Source: Alteromonadaceae bacterium UBA2620 (lineage in GTDB: Bacteria > Pseudomonadota > Gammaproteobacteria > Enterobacterales > Alteromonadaceae). From it: 23,356 nucleotides of DNA. Under the pieces are notes generated by a model that saw only the letters and a program-made list of their open reading frames with translations, was not told the DNA's origin and did not search any database. The stretch lies in assembly GCA_002339125.1 (NCBI GenBank), contig DDJQ01000023.1:12937-36292 (forward strand). The letters run 5' to 3'. The translations under genes were made by a program, and so were the position numbers. Shown here piece after piece: positions 7,935 to 15,426 of the stretch. Position 1 is the first letter of the stretch; the number at the start of each line of letters is the position of its first letter.

Positions 7935-8396
7935 TTATCGATTCACCTGATGGCATACCGCGCAACCACCAGCAACCTTGCCGGCAAAATAGTAGCGGGG
8001 CTCAGCCAATGATGCGGCACCTCGTGCTTTGTCGACCTTAGCCACAAAGTCACGCATAAAATCCTGCATGTAAGGGTGATTGGATCCCCCATCCACGCTT
8101 TGCAGGCCAGATGCAATATTTTCAATATTGTTCAACGCTGCCATCACTTCTTCACGCTGATTTTCACGCGCGGCAATATCGCTGCTATCTACCGGTGCCA
8201 GAGCAATATCCAGCAGGCGAATTTGCGCCGCCATTCTGGCCATATCAGTTTTGATATCCTGGGGTTCAATATAATTAAAATCAGGTGGATAAGTGACTTT
8301 TCTGACATCAGACAAGTTATAACTGCAGCCTGCCAGCAATGCTGTGATAACAACCGCTGCGCCAGCCAGCTTCCGGTGTAAATTAGTTAACCGCAT
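7935..8396 (-). CDS. Lipoprotein with C-terminal CxxCH (cytochrome c-prime-like)
   Basis: The 153-residue protein starts with a lipoprotein signal ending LLAGC, with lipidated C24. The mature part is predicted to be mostly helical and ends FAGKVAGGCAVCHQVNR, which places a haem c-binding CAVCH at residues 145-149, nine residues from the end or fewer. A single CxxCH at the extreme C-terminus of a four-helix protein of this size is the layout of cytochrome c-prime and c-556 proteins, which bind one haem and serve in electron transfer or NO binding. The usual lysine after CxxCH is Q here. AGAGGAG lies upstream of the ATG. The adjacent gene on the same strand is a flavoprotein oxidase relative, a possible electron donor, though 156 bases separate them. 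The family assignment rests on layout only. Confidence 0.65.
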   Translation of the reverse strand: MRLTNLHRKLAGAAVVITALLAGCSYNLSDVRKVTYPPDFNYIEPQDIKTDMARMAAQIRLLDIALAPVDSSDIAARENQREEVMAALNNIENIASGLQSVDGGSNHPYMQDFMRDFVAKVDKARGAASLAEPRYYFAGKVAGGCAVCHQVNR

Positions 8397-8454
8397 AACA
8401 TCAACTCCTCTTTAGCCTACAGCAAAGCTAAGCCGGTAAGGGATGTTATGCAAA

Positions 8455-8519
8455 CATCAGCGGCGATTCAGTTGACCTGTAACAATAAAAGCGTTGCTTT
8501 TATCCGCTCGCCGCCGATG
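8455..8519. repeat. Nested inverted repeat between the DAO gene and the cytochrome-like gene
   Basis: An outer stem (CATC-A-GCGGCGA at 8455-8466 with TCGCCGC-C-GATG at 8508-8519, 11 of 12 positions paired) encloses a perfect 8-bp hairpin ATAAAAGC/GCTTTTAT (8485-8492 and 8496-8503, loop GTT). It lies between two minus-strand genes. It could be a terminator or processing site, or a REP-like dispersed palindrome. The lack of a T-run beyond the stem argues against a simple terminator. Confidence 0.6.
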
Positions 8520-8552
8520 TGTTATACCAAATCGCATAGAAGCTTAGTATGA

Positions 8553-9740
8553 CTACCTTTTCATCTCTGCCATGATAGCAGCGAGTTGTTCTACTGCCTT
8601 TATCGACTCCTGAGGGTCAATGTTTGCCAGCGGATTATTAAAATCGCCCTCAGCGCCTGCCTGCACCAACAACCCATCGCGACGCGGATACACCGAAGTG
8701 TGCCGGTCGAAATACTGAATGCCATACTTCACTTCAGGTTGCGGCATTAATTTGCAGGTTTGCCCTCGCACCGGAATGATAGAGTCATCATTCAGTAACA
8801 CCTTTGCGCCATAACCGGTGCAGTTAACGATTACCGATTCATCAAATTGCTGAAAATCTGCCATTGAGGTCAGGGTTCGGTCTATGATTTGGCCACCGCT
8901 ACGATAAAACAGGTCGAGTAAATACTGTGAGTAGGCGCTGATGTTAAACATCAAAAGAGGAAATTGTCTGACGTGGGGGGTGGCAAAAGGATTCTGCGAT
9001 GGCGATACGTCCCGGGCTTTGGGATTTAAATCACTGAGCAACTCCTTACGATAATTCGGATAGGCCGGCTCGCCAGGGATATTGTGCCCGCCGTGATCAT
9101 CAAAGGGTTTGTCAGCCAGACGGTACATGGTAGTCCACTCCACCGGATTACCGGTCAGCCCCAACAGCGTTTGAAAACGCAGGTAAGACATCCTGGCCAT
9201 CCATTGCCAACGCTCGGCAAAGGGCTGAGCATTAGCCAGTGTGACGATACGGGAGTCCGGCGACCAAATCCCGGTGGCATAAGAAGAACGCACGTAAGGC
9301 GGTTGTTCTTTGGCATAAATCGTCACTTTATAGCCCGCCCGCTGACACTGAATGGCAGTGGTTAACCCAACGGCTCCACAGCCCACAACGGCAACCGGCG
9401 TTTGTTTATCGGCATTGATCAATGATTCGGCCAGCGCAGCGGTGCCCCAGGATAACGACCAGCCACTGCCGCCATGACCATAATTATGAATGAGAGTCTT
9501 TTTACCAACGGTTTCGGTTTCTATCCGTGGTCCGGTTGCCCGAAAAGGCCGGGTACAAACGTTGGTACTGATGATCCGATCCGGATAAGCATTGATTGGG
9601 GCCATCTCCGGTAGTGATAATGGTAAGCTTGCGGGCGATAAAGGTAACTGAGAAGAAGAGGTTTTAGCCGTGACACAACCACCAAGGGTTGCAGCGATAC
9701 CTGAGCCTGCGGCTCCCTGAAGAAAACGACGACGATGCAT
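8553..9740 (-). CDS. Tat-exported DAO-family FAD oxidoreductase with permuted motif order
   Basis: This 395-residue protein belongs to the D-amino-acid-oxidase-like flavoproteins. It opens with a twin-arginine signal (HRRRFLQG) and a lipobox-like LGGC (C22), so it is probably folded with FAD in the cytoplasm, exported by Tat and lipid-anchored. The FAD-binding VVGCGAVGL starts at about residue 118. The segment RPFRATGPRIE (64-74) followed by HNYGHGGSGWSLSWGTA (85-101) is the block that closes ordinary D-amino-acid oxidases, but here it precedes the Rossmann motif. PVRGQ and YPRRDGLLVQAG lie near the C-terminus, where the protein simply ends. The ATG at 9740 is chosen because it starts the Tat motif and has GGAG upstream; an in-frame ATG at 9782 would add 14 residues. 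The substrate is unknown. Confidence 0.85.
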   Translation of the reverse strand: MHRRRFLQGAAGSGIAATLGGCVTAKTSSSQLPLSPASLPLSLPEMAPINAYPDRIISTNVCTRPFRATGPRIETETVGKKTLIHNYGHGGSGWSLSWGTAALAESLINADKQTPVAVVGCGAVGLTTAIQCQRAGYKVTIYAKEQPPYVRSSYATGIWSPDSRIVTLANAQPFAERWQWMARMSYLRFQTLLGLTGNPVEWTTMYRLADKPFDDHGGHNIPGEPAYPNYRKELLSDLNPKARDVSPSQNPFATPHVRQFPLLMFNISAYSQYLLDLFYRSGGQIIDRTLTSMADFQQFDESVIVNCTGYGAKVLLNDDSIIPVRGQTCKLMPQPEVKYGIQYFDRHTSVYPRRDGLLVQAGAEGDFNNPLANIDPQESIKAVEQLAAIMAEMKR

Positions 9741-10016
9741 GAGGGCTCCATTAACTTCCCGCCTGATACAGGCAGGATTCAATTAAGTCCTGATGTCAAA
9801 AGTGCAAATGCTAAGGGTATGGTCTTTATGCCATTTCCCCCAGATTACCCAGTCACCCACTGGTAAACAAGGTTAATTGTCGCGGTATCCGGGGATCTGC
9901 CTCTAACGAATCGAATTTCCGGCACCTGGGCAGTGCGCAAAGATACTTGCGAATCCTCAACTAAAACGGCTGCAACCAGCGCAAGCCAGGTGCCAAAAAA
10001 CCGTATTATTTTGCTT

Positions 10017-10049
10017 AAATAAGCTTATTTTAAGCCGGTAAGCTTACCG
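10017..10049. repeat. Two adjacent perfect palindromes sharing a TAAGCTTA core
   Basis: AAATAAGCTTATTT (10017-10030) and CGGTAAGCTTACCG (10036-10049) are each perfect 14-bp palindromes. Their centres are 19 bp apart and both contain TAAGCTTA. Paired operators for a dimeric regulator are one reading; a hairpin cluster is another. They lie about 185 bases before the nuclease start codon. Confidence 0.6.
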
Positions 10050-10146
10050 TAAATAAGTAATTTCACCCCCCTATCTGCCAGCCAGAGCGCATGGCTACTG
10101 CACTAATAAAAGAGCTGCTCAACAATTCCACAGCTCCGTCAAAAAC

Positions 10147-10178
10147 TTGTCATTTCTCTGTAGCAAAGCACTTATAGT
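10147..10178 (+). promoter_or_regulatory. Candidate PHO box and -10 of the nuclease operon
   Basis: TTGTCAT (10147-10153) and CTGTAGC (10158-10164) are two 7-mers separated by 4 bases, the layout of a PhoB box (CTGTCAT-N4-CTGTCAT). They match consensus at about 6/7 and 4-5/7. A -10-like TATAGT (10173-10178) follows after 8 bases, close to the expected position, because PhoB replaces the -35. Phosphate control of a secreted DNase is biologically sensible, since Vibrio cholerae Xds is reported to be PhoB-controlled. The second repeat is weak. Confidence 0.45.
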
Positions 10179-10233
10179 GTTACCTGCACTTCAGGACAGT
10201 AATCCAAAAATATCAAGCAGGAGCAACACACAG

Positions 10234-13200
10234 ATGAAAGCAAAAATCCTGTTGCCTCTTGTACTCGGTTTACCGGTTTCAGCACTTGCTGACGACCTGT
10301 TTATTTCCGAATACATAGAAGGCAGCTCAAACAATAAAGCGATAGAAATTTATAATCCCACAGACACTGCCATCGACCTGACAGGCTATCGTCTGGAAAT
10401 CTATTCAAATGGCGGCACTTCTGCCGGCACCACTATCGCTTTATCAGGCATGCTCGCGAGCGGCGATGTATACGTGGTAGCCGATAACGACGCCGATTCC
10501 GCTATTCTGGCCGTTACCGACCAGACCAGCACCAGCTCTTTCTATAATGGTGATGATGCAATACTGCTGGTTAATGGTACCGCTGTGGTAGATAGTTTCG
10601 GTCAACTCGGAGTTGACCCGGGCAGTTACTGGGAATCCAACGGCGTCAGAACGCAAAACCGAACCCTGGTTCGCAAAGCTTCGGTGACTGCCGGAGATAT
10701 CGTCCCTGATGATGCTTTTGATGTATCGCTGCAATGGGAACAATACTCTGAAGACTACTTTGCCAACCTTGGCGCTCACAACTCAGACGGCGACACCGGC
10801 GGCGGTGATGACGACGAAGATTTAACTGACGTGTGCACCAACTGTCCGGACCTGGACAAAGTGGCAGACGCCGCCACCTTCGATCCTGTTAGCTATTACG
10901 CACCGGTACAAACTGAAATCGATGCCAACTCGCCGCTCGAATTTATCAAAATGGCCCTCAATACGGTTATTAGTGCCGACCATACCGTACTAAGTTACAG
11001 CGAGGTCTGGACAGCGCTGACCGAAACCGACGAAGATCCGGCGAACCCCGACAACGTAGTGTTGTTCTATTCCGGTATTTCACTACCGAAAACCAGTAAT
11101 CAGTCTGGTGTCAACAATGACGATTTCTGGAATCGCGAACACATATGGCCTAACAGCCATGGCTTTAGCAGTGATTCCTACGAGGGTTATACCGATATTC
11201 ATCATCTGCGTCCTGAAGATGTAACGGTAAACGGCTCCCGGGGTAACCTGGATTTTGATTACAGCGACAGCCCGCTGGCTGAAGCGCCGGAAAACCGCAT
11301 TGACGGAGATTCCTTTGAGCCTCGTGACGCAGTAAAAGGCGACGTAGCGCGCATGATGTTGTACATGGACGTGCGTTATGAAGGTTCAGGTAGCGACAGC
11401 ACTCCTGATCTGGTGCTGGTTAACCGTACCACCGGCCCGGGTGAAGCCGCTTTGGGTCAACTGTGTACCCTGATAGCCTGGCATAATGCCGATCCGGTTG
11501 ATGCAGCTGAAGCACAACGTGCAGATACGATTTATGAGTATCAGGGTAACCGTAACCCGTTTGTGGATCACCCTGAGTGGGTAGAGTTGCTGTATCCGGC
11601 TGATAGCTGTGATGACGAACCTACCGACCCTGAAGAACCACCCGTGGATCCGGAAGACCCGCCAGTCGGCGGCGCCAGCCCGCTTATCCTGACCGGTGTT
11701 ATTGACGCCGATTTAAGTGGCGGATTACCGAAAGCGGTTGAAGTCTTTGTGACCCGTGATATCGCCGATCTTAGTGTTTGTGGTATCGGTTTCGCCAATA
11801 ACGGTGGTGGTACGAATGGACAGGAATACACGTTCCCGGCTGACTCTGCCCAGGCAGGCGAGCGCATCATCGTAGCATCAGAAACTTCGCAATTTGGCGC
11901 CTTTTTTGATAGCACACCAGACTACAACAGCGGTAGCGTATCCATCAACGGAGATGATGCCATTGAACTGTTCTGTGACGGCGAAGTCGTCGATGTGTTC
12001 GGTGATCCGGATGTAAACGGTGACTATGAGGCATGGGATTACACCGATAGCTGGGCATACCGCAAATCCAATACTGCCCCCAGCACCTCCTTTAATGTAA
12101 ATGACTGGATCCTGCCTGGACGCTCAGCGTTAGACGGTGAGAGCACCAATGCTACGGCAACTACGCCTTACCCCTATAAATCCTTTACTGCTGTGCAGCC
12201 TGAATTGTTTTTCTCTGAATATACCGAAGGCAGCGGCTTTAATAAGGCTCTGGAAATCGTCAACCTTGGTTCGCAAAGCGTTGATCTGTCGGCGCACAGC
12301 TATGTGATCAGTGTGTACTCAAATGGCGGTAACAGCCCGTCATTCAGTGTTACCCTGAGCGGTAGTATTGCACCAGGCGATGTATTTGTGGTTTCTCATC
12401 CTGATGCTGACGCGCCACTTCCTGAGGTTTCAGATCAGGAAGCTTCGTTAAACTTTAACGGCGACGACGCGATAGTCTTCTTTAAAGACGGCGAAGTGAT
12501 TGATGCTATTGGTCAGGTAGGCGTAGATCCGGGTTCCCAGTGGGGCACGGGCGATACCAGCACTAAAGACAACACCCTGCGTCGTCTGCTTTCAGTAACT
12601 ACCGGCGACACTAACGCAGACGATACCTTTGACCCGTCTCTGGAATGGCAAGGTTTTGCCAATAACACCCTTGATCACTTCGGCATTTATGGCGATGGTG
12701 ACCCGGGCGATCCTGGCGAACCCGGTGAAGAGTTTGGCGCATGTTATGACTCAGCAACCTACATCAGCGCGGTTCAGGGCAATGCCGATACCTCACCTCT
12801 AAGCGGACAAACCGTAATAGTGGAAGGTGTGGTAACCGCTGTATTCCCTGATTTAGGCGGTTTCTTTATGCAGGAAGAAGACGCTGATCACGATGCCGAT
12901 CCACAAACCTCTGAAGGTTTGTTTGTTGAACTGGCAGACCTCCCCTCTGGCCTGCAGGCATCAGACGTTGTCCGCGTTCAGGGCAGTGTGGAAGAACAGT
13001 ATGGTCGTACCATTTTGTCCACGGTTACCGAGTCTGCTATCTGTGGGACTGGCGCTGTGACAGCAACAGTTATCAGTCTGCCTCAGGACAGCATCGACGG
13101 CTTTGAAGCGGTGGAAAACATGCTGGTTGTGAATGACACCAGCTGGGATATCTCAGACACATACAGCTTCATTCGCTATGGCGAGATCCTGGTCTCTAAT

Positions 13201-14640
13201 GGCCGTCTCTACAACCCGACCCAACTGTTCGATGCGGGCAGTCAGGATGCTGTTGATTACGCAGAATTTAACGCCCGTAACCAGTTAATCATCGACGATA
13301 ACCGCGATGGCTCTGACAATGCCGCGCCATTACTGTCTATTGGTGATGTTGGTCCGTACAATCCGCTGCGTTCTGGCGACAGTGTTACCCGGGTTGAAGG
13401 GATTATGGATTATGGCTACAGCGCTTACCGTATTCGCCCGGTCACTGACGTTACCGTGGTAAATACGAATGTGCGTAATGACGCGCCGGTCATTGCCGAC
13501 GGAAACCTGCGGGTTGCCAGCTTTAACGTTCTAAACCTGTTTAACGGCAATGGTGACGGCTCTGGCTTCCCAACCAGCCGTGGCGCCGACAGCTTCTCTG
13601 AATACGAGCGTCAACTGGCTAAAATTGTTAATGCGATTGTCGCTATCGATGCTGACGTGCTCGGCTTAATGGAAATTGAGAACGATGGCTATGCCAGCAC
13701 CAGTGCGATTGCACAACTGGTTGCTGCGATTAACGCACAAATGGGCGCTGGTACCTATGAGTACATCAGTGTGGGTAACGGTATTGGCACCGACGAAATT
13801 GCAGTAGGTATTATTTATAAACCTGCGGTAGTGACGCCGGAGGGTGCGCCTGAACTGCTGACTTCAGCAAACAGTATTGTTGATACCGACGGACCGCTGT
13901 TTGATGATTCACGTAACCGTCCATCACTGGCTCAGGCATTTGTTCACAGCGAAACCCGCCAGACCATTGTAGTGGATGTTAACCACCTTAAATCCAAAGG
14001 TTCAAGCTGTGGCAGTGGTGATGATGATACGTCTACCGGCCAGGGCAATTGTAACCTGACCCGTACCCGTGCCGCACAGGCGCTGGTTGTCTGGTTGAAT
14101 GACACCTTCCCGGATATGCCATTCACCGTACTGGGTGACTTGAACAGCTATGGCATGGAAGATCCTATTCAGGCACTGACCGAAGCCGGATTAACCGATA
14201 CCGCCCGCACTATTCTGGGCGACACCGCTTACAGCTATACCTTTGATGGTTTAGTGGGCAGCCTCGACTATCAGTTGGTTAATGCCGCTATGGGTGAGTG
14301 GTTAGTCGATGCTACCGAGTGGCATATTAATGCCGATGAGCTGAGCATTCTGGATTACAACGAAGAATATAAAACTGCCGACTTCCTCAATGAACTGGTG
14401 TTCCGAGCATCAGATCATGATCCGGTAGTGGCCACTTACCAGTTGGATATGGCGCCACTGCCAGGCGACATGGATGGTGACTTCGATGTGGATATGCTCG
14501 ATATCCGTGCCTTCCAGATGGCTATTGTACGACGCCAGCCATTGGGCAGTGAGTATGACTTTAACAATGATGGTCGCGTAAACATGCGTGATCTGGTTGC
14601 CATGCGCGCGCTGTGTACTCGCCGTGGTTGCCGTCCTTAA
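10234..14640 (+). CDS. Secreted multidomain nuclease (LTD, endonuclease I, ExeM/NucH-type EEP) with C-terminal dockerin-like domain
   Basis: The 1468-residue extracellular protein is predicted to degrade DNA. After a signal peptide (1-19) come a lamin-tail domain (about 20-180); an endonuclease I domain (about 200-450) with NREHIWPNSHGF, catalytic H303, and DIHHLRPEDVTVNGSRGN from 321; an acidic proline linker (about 455-480); two more lamin-tail domains (about 480-645 and 654-830); an OB-like region (about 840-1085); and an exonuclease-endonuclease-phosphatase domain (about 1089-1400) with MEIEND, DVNHLKSKG, LGDLNSYG and SDHDP, as in ExeM/NucH. It ends in two calcium-loop repeats, DMDGDFDVDMLD (1412-1423) and DFNNDGRVNMRD (1442-1453), which match a dockerin. 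There is no membrane anchor. The ATG at 10234 starts the signal peptide and has AGGAG; the longer frame opens with TTG at 10147 inside the promoter region. The cohesin-like gene follows after 21 bases. Confidence 0.93.
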   Translation: MKAKILLPLVLGLPVSALADDLFISEYIEGSSNNKAIEIYNPTDTAIDLTGYRLEIYSNGGTSAGTTIALSGMLASGDVYVVADNDADSAILAVTDQTSTSSFYNGDDAILLVNGTAVVDSFGQLGVDPGSYWESNGVRTQNRTLVRKASVTAGDIVPDDAFDVSLQWEQYSEDYFANLGAHNSDGDTGGGDDDEDLTDVCTNCPDLDKVADAATFDPVSYYAPVQTEIDANSPLEFIKMALNTVISADHTVLSYSEVWTALTETDEDPANPDNVVLFYSGISLPKTSNQSGVNNDDFWNREHIWPNSHGFSSDSYEGYTDIHHLRPEDVTVNGSRGNLDFDYSDSPLAEAPENRIDGDSFEPRDAVKGDVARMMLYMDVRYEGSGSDSTPDLVLVNRTTGPGEAALGQLCTLIAWHNADPVDAAEAQRADTIYEYQGNRNPFVDHPEWVELLYPADSCDDEPTDPEEPPVDPEDPPVGGASPLILTGVIDADLSGGLPKAVEVFVTRDIADLSVCGIGFANNGGGTNGQEYTFPADSAQAGERIIVASETSQFGAFFDSTPDYNSGSVSINGDDAIELFCDGEVVDVFGDPDVNGDYEAWDYTDSWAYRKSNTAPSTSFNVNDWILPGRSALDGESTNATATTPYPYKSFTAVQPELFFSEYTEGSGFNKALEIVNLGSQSVDLSAHSYVISVYSNGGNSPSFSVTLSGSIAPGDVFVVSHPDADAPLPEVSDQEASLNFNGDDAIVFFKDGEVIDAIGQVGVDPGSQWGTGDTSTKDNTLRRLLSVTTGDTNADDTFDPSLEWQGFANNTLDHFGIYGDGDPGDPGEPGEEFGACYDSATYISAVQGNADTSPLSGQTVIVEGVVTAVFPDLGGFFMQEEDADHDADPQTSEGLFVELADLPSGLQASDVVRVQGSVEEQYGRTILSTVTESAICGTGAVTATVISLPQDSIDGFEAVENMLVVNDTSWDISDTYSFIRYGEILVSNGRLYNPTQLFDAGSQDAVDYAEFNARNQLIIDDNRDGSDNAAPLLSIGDVGPYNPLRSGDSVTRVEGIMDYGYSAYRIRPVTDVTVVNTNVRNDAPVIADGNLRVASFNVLNLFNGNGDGSGFPTSRGADSFSEYERQLAKIVNAIVAIDADVLGLMEIENDGYASTSAIAQLVAAINAQMGAGTYEYISVGNGIGTDEIAVGIIYKPAVVTPEGAPELLTSANSIVDTDGPLFDDSRNRPSLAQAFVHSETRQTIVVDVNHLKSKGSSCGSGDDDTSTGQGNCNLTRTRAAQALVVWLNDTFPDMPFTVLGDLNSYGMEDPIQALTEAGLTDTARTILGDTAYSYTFDGLVGSLDYQLVNAAMGEWLVDATEWHINADELSILDYNEEYKTADFLNELVFRASDHDPVVATYQLDMAPLPGDMDGDFDVDMLDIRAFQMAIVRRQPLGSEYDFNNDGRVNMRDLVAMRALCTRRGCRP

Positions 14641-14661
14641 TTGAAAATGGAGTAACAGATA

Positions 14662-15243
14662 ATGAAGAAGTTTTTATTAACCCTGGCCAGTCTGGTTGCG
14701 TTTAGCAGCCAGGCGGCGGTCATCTCGGTAGACCTTGCCGATAGTGAAATTGCCGTGGGTGACACCACCACCGTAAACATTACTGGTGAGTTCGATAGTC
14801 AGACTGAAGCATTTGACAATGCCTTACTGCGCGTCTTTTTCGACACGAGTTCACTGTTAGTCGATAGCACCAGCTTTGCCTCGGGTTTACCTAATGATGA
14901 GATTTTCTTCGACCCATTCTTATTTATCGAAGAACAACCCGGTGAAATGTCGATGAGCTGGACAAGTTCTGTAGGCACCTATACAAACGCGGCTCCCTTT
15001 TTGCTGTTCAGTTTTGACGTAACAGCAACGGCCGAGGGTATCTTCGATTTAACGATGGATGCGTCAGACTTGTTAAATCTGGACTTTTTTGACTCAAACA
15101 CGTTTGCGCCGATGTCTTACACGCTAAATGAGGCAAGCCTAACGGTTTCAGACAACGTTACAGCAGAGGTGGCCGCTCCGCAAACAGCACTGCTGTTAGC
15201 CCTGGCGTTAGGCGGTCTTGTGGTCGCTCGTCGCCGCAGCTAA
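14662..15243 (+). CDS. Cohesin-like secreted protein with PEP-CTERM-like anchor
   Basis: The 193-residue protein has a signal peptide (1-18, ending SSQA) and a single beta-sandwich domain (about 19-165). Its pattern fits cohesins: an opening VISVDLADSEIAVGDTTTVNI, then ALLRVFFDTSSLLVDS, GEMSMSWTSS, LLFSFDVTATAEG and a closing ASLTVS. The C-terminus VAAPQTALLLALALGGLVV followed by ARRRS (170-193) is a sorting tail like PEP-CTERM, with AAP in place of PEP: a hydrophobic helix capped by arginines. GGAG at 14649-14652 serves the ATG. It is the second gene of an operon with the dockerin-bearing nuclease and is followed by a strong terminator. The likely role is to hold that nuclease at the cell surface; this is inferred and not shown for this pair. 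Confidence 0.75.
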   Translation: MKKFLLTLASLVAFSSQAAVISVDLADSEIAVGDTTTVNITGEFDSQTEAFDNALLRVFFDTSSLLVDSTSFASGLPNDEIFFDPFLFIEEQPGEMSMSWTSSVGTYTNAAPFLLFSFDVTATAEGIFDLTMDASDLLNLDFFDSNTFAPMSYTLNEASLTVSDNVTAEVAAPQTALLLALALGGLVVARRRS

Positions 15244-15264
15244 TCAGGCTTACCTCAACGATTG

Positions 15265-15290
15265 AAAACCCCGCCCTGGCGGGGTTTTTT
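15265..15290 (+). terminator. Rho-independent terminator of the nuclease-cohesin operon
   Basis: CCCCGC (15269-15274) pairs with GCGGGG (15279-15284) around a short loop, flanked by AAAA and TTTTTT. It lies 22 bases after the cohesin-like gene, which defines a two-gene transcription unit. Confidence 0.93.
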
Positions 15291-15426
15291 ATTCTCTGCA
15301 CTTACCGATTTTTTGTGCGGGCAATCTTCACTTGAGTAACCCAAACAATCAGCACGCATGTTTCAATCACTCCCGGGGTTTGTTACCCTGCCAGCATGCT
15401 GCCTCAGACCATTTCAGGATCGAATA

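Larger units (their letters stand above)
9741..10233. other. Intergenic region upstream of the nuclease-cohesin operon
   Basis: These 493 bases carry no credible gene. They contain a separated inverted repeat (GGCACCTGG at 9921-9929 and CCAGGTGCC at 9986-9994), two adjacent palindromes centred on AAGCTT (10017-10030 and 10036-10049), a candidate PHO box with a -10 element (10147-10178), and the nuclease Shine-Dalgarno (AGGAG, 10218-10222). The region must hold the divergent promoters of the DAO gene and the nuclease operon. Confidence 0.7.

Noticed and set aside
10091..10177. A 28-codon open frame starting ATGGCTACTGC
   Set aside because: It has a poor ribosome-binding site, no recognisable features, and overlaps the candidate nuclease promoter.
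10147..10233. N-terminal extension of the nuclease from a TTG start
   Set aside because: The extra 29 residues precede a clear signal peptide that starts at 10234 with a good Shine-Dalgarno, and the extension runs through the promoter elements.
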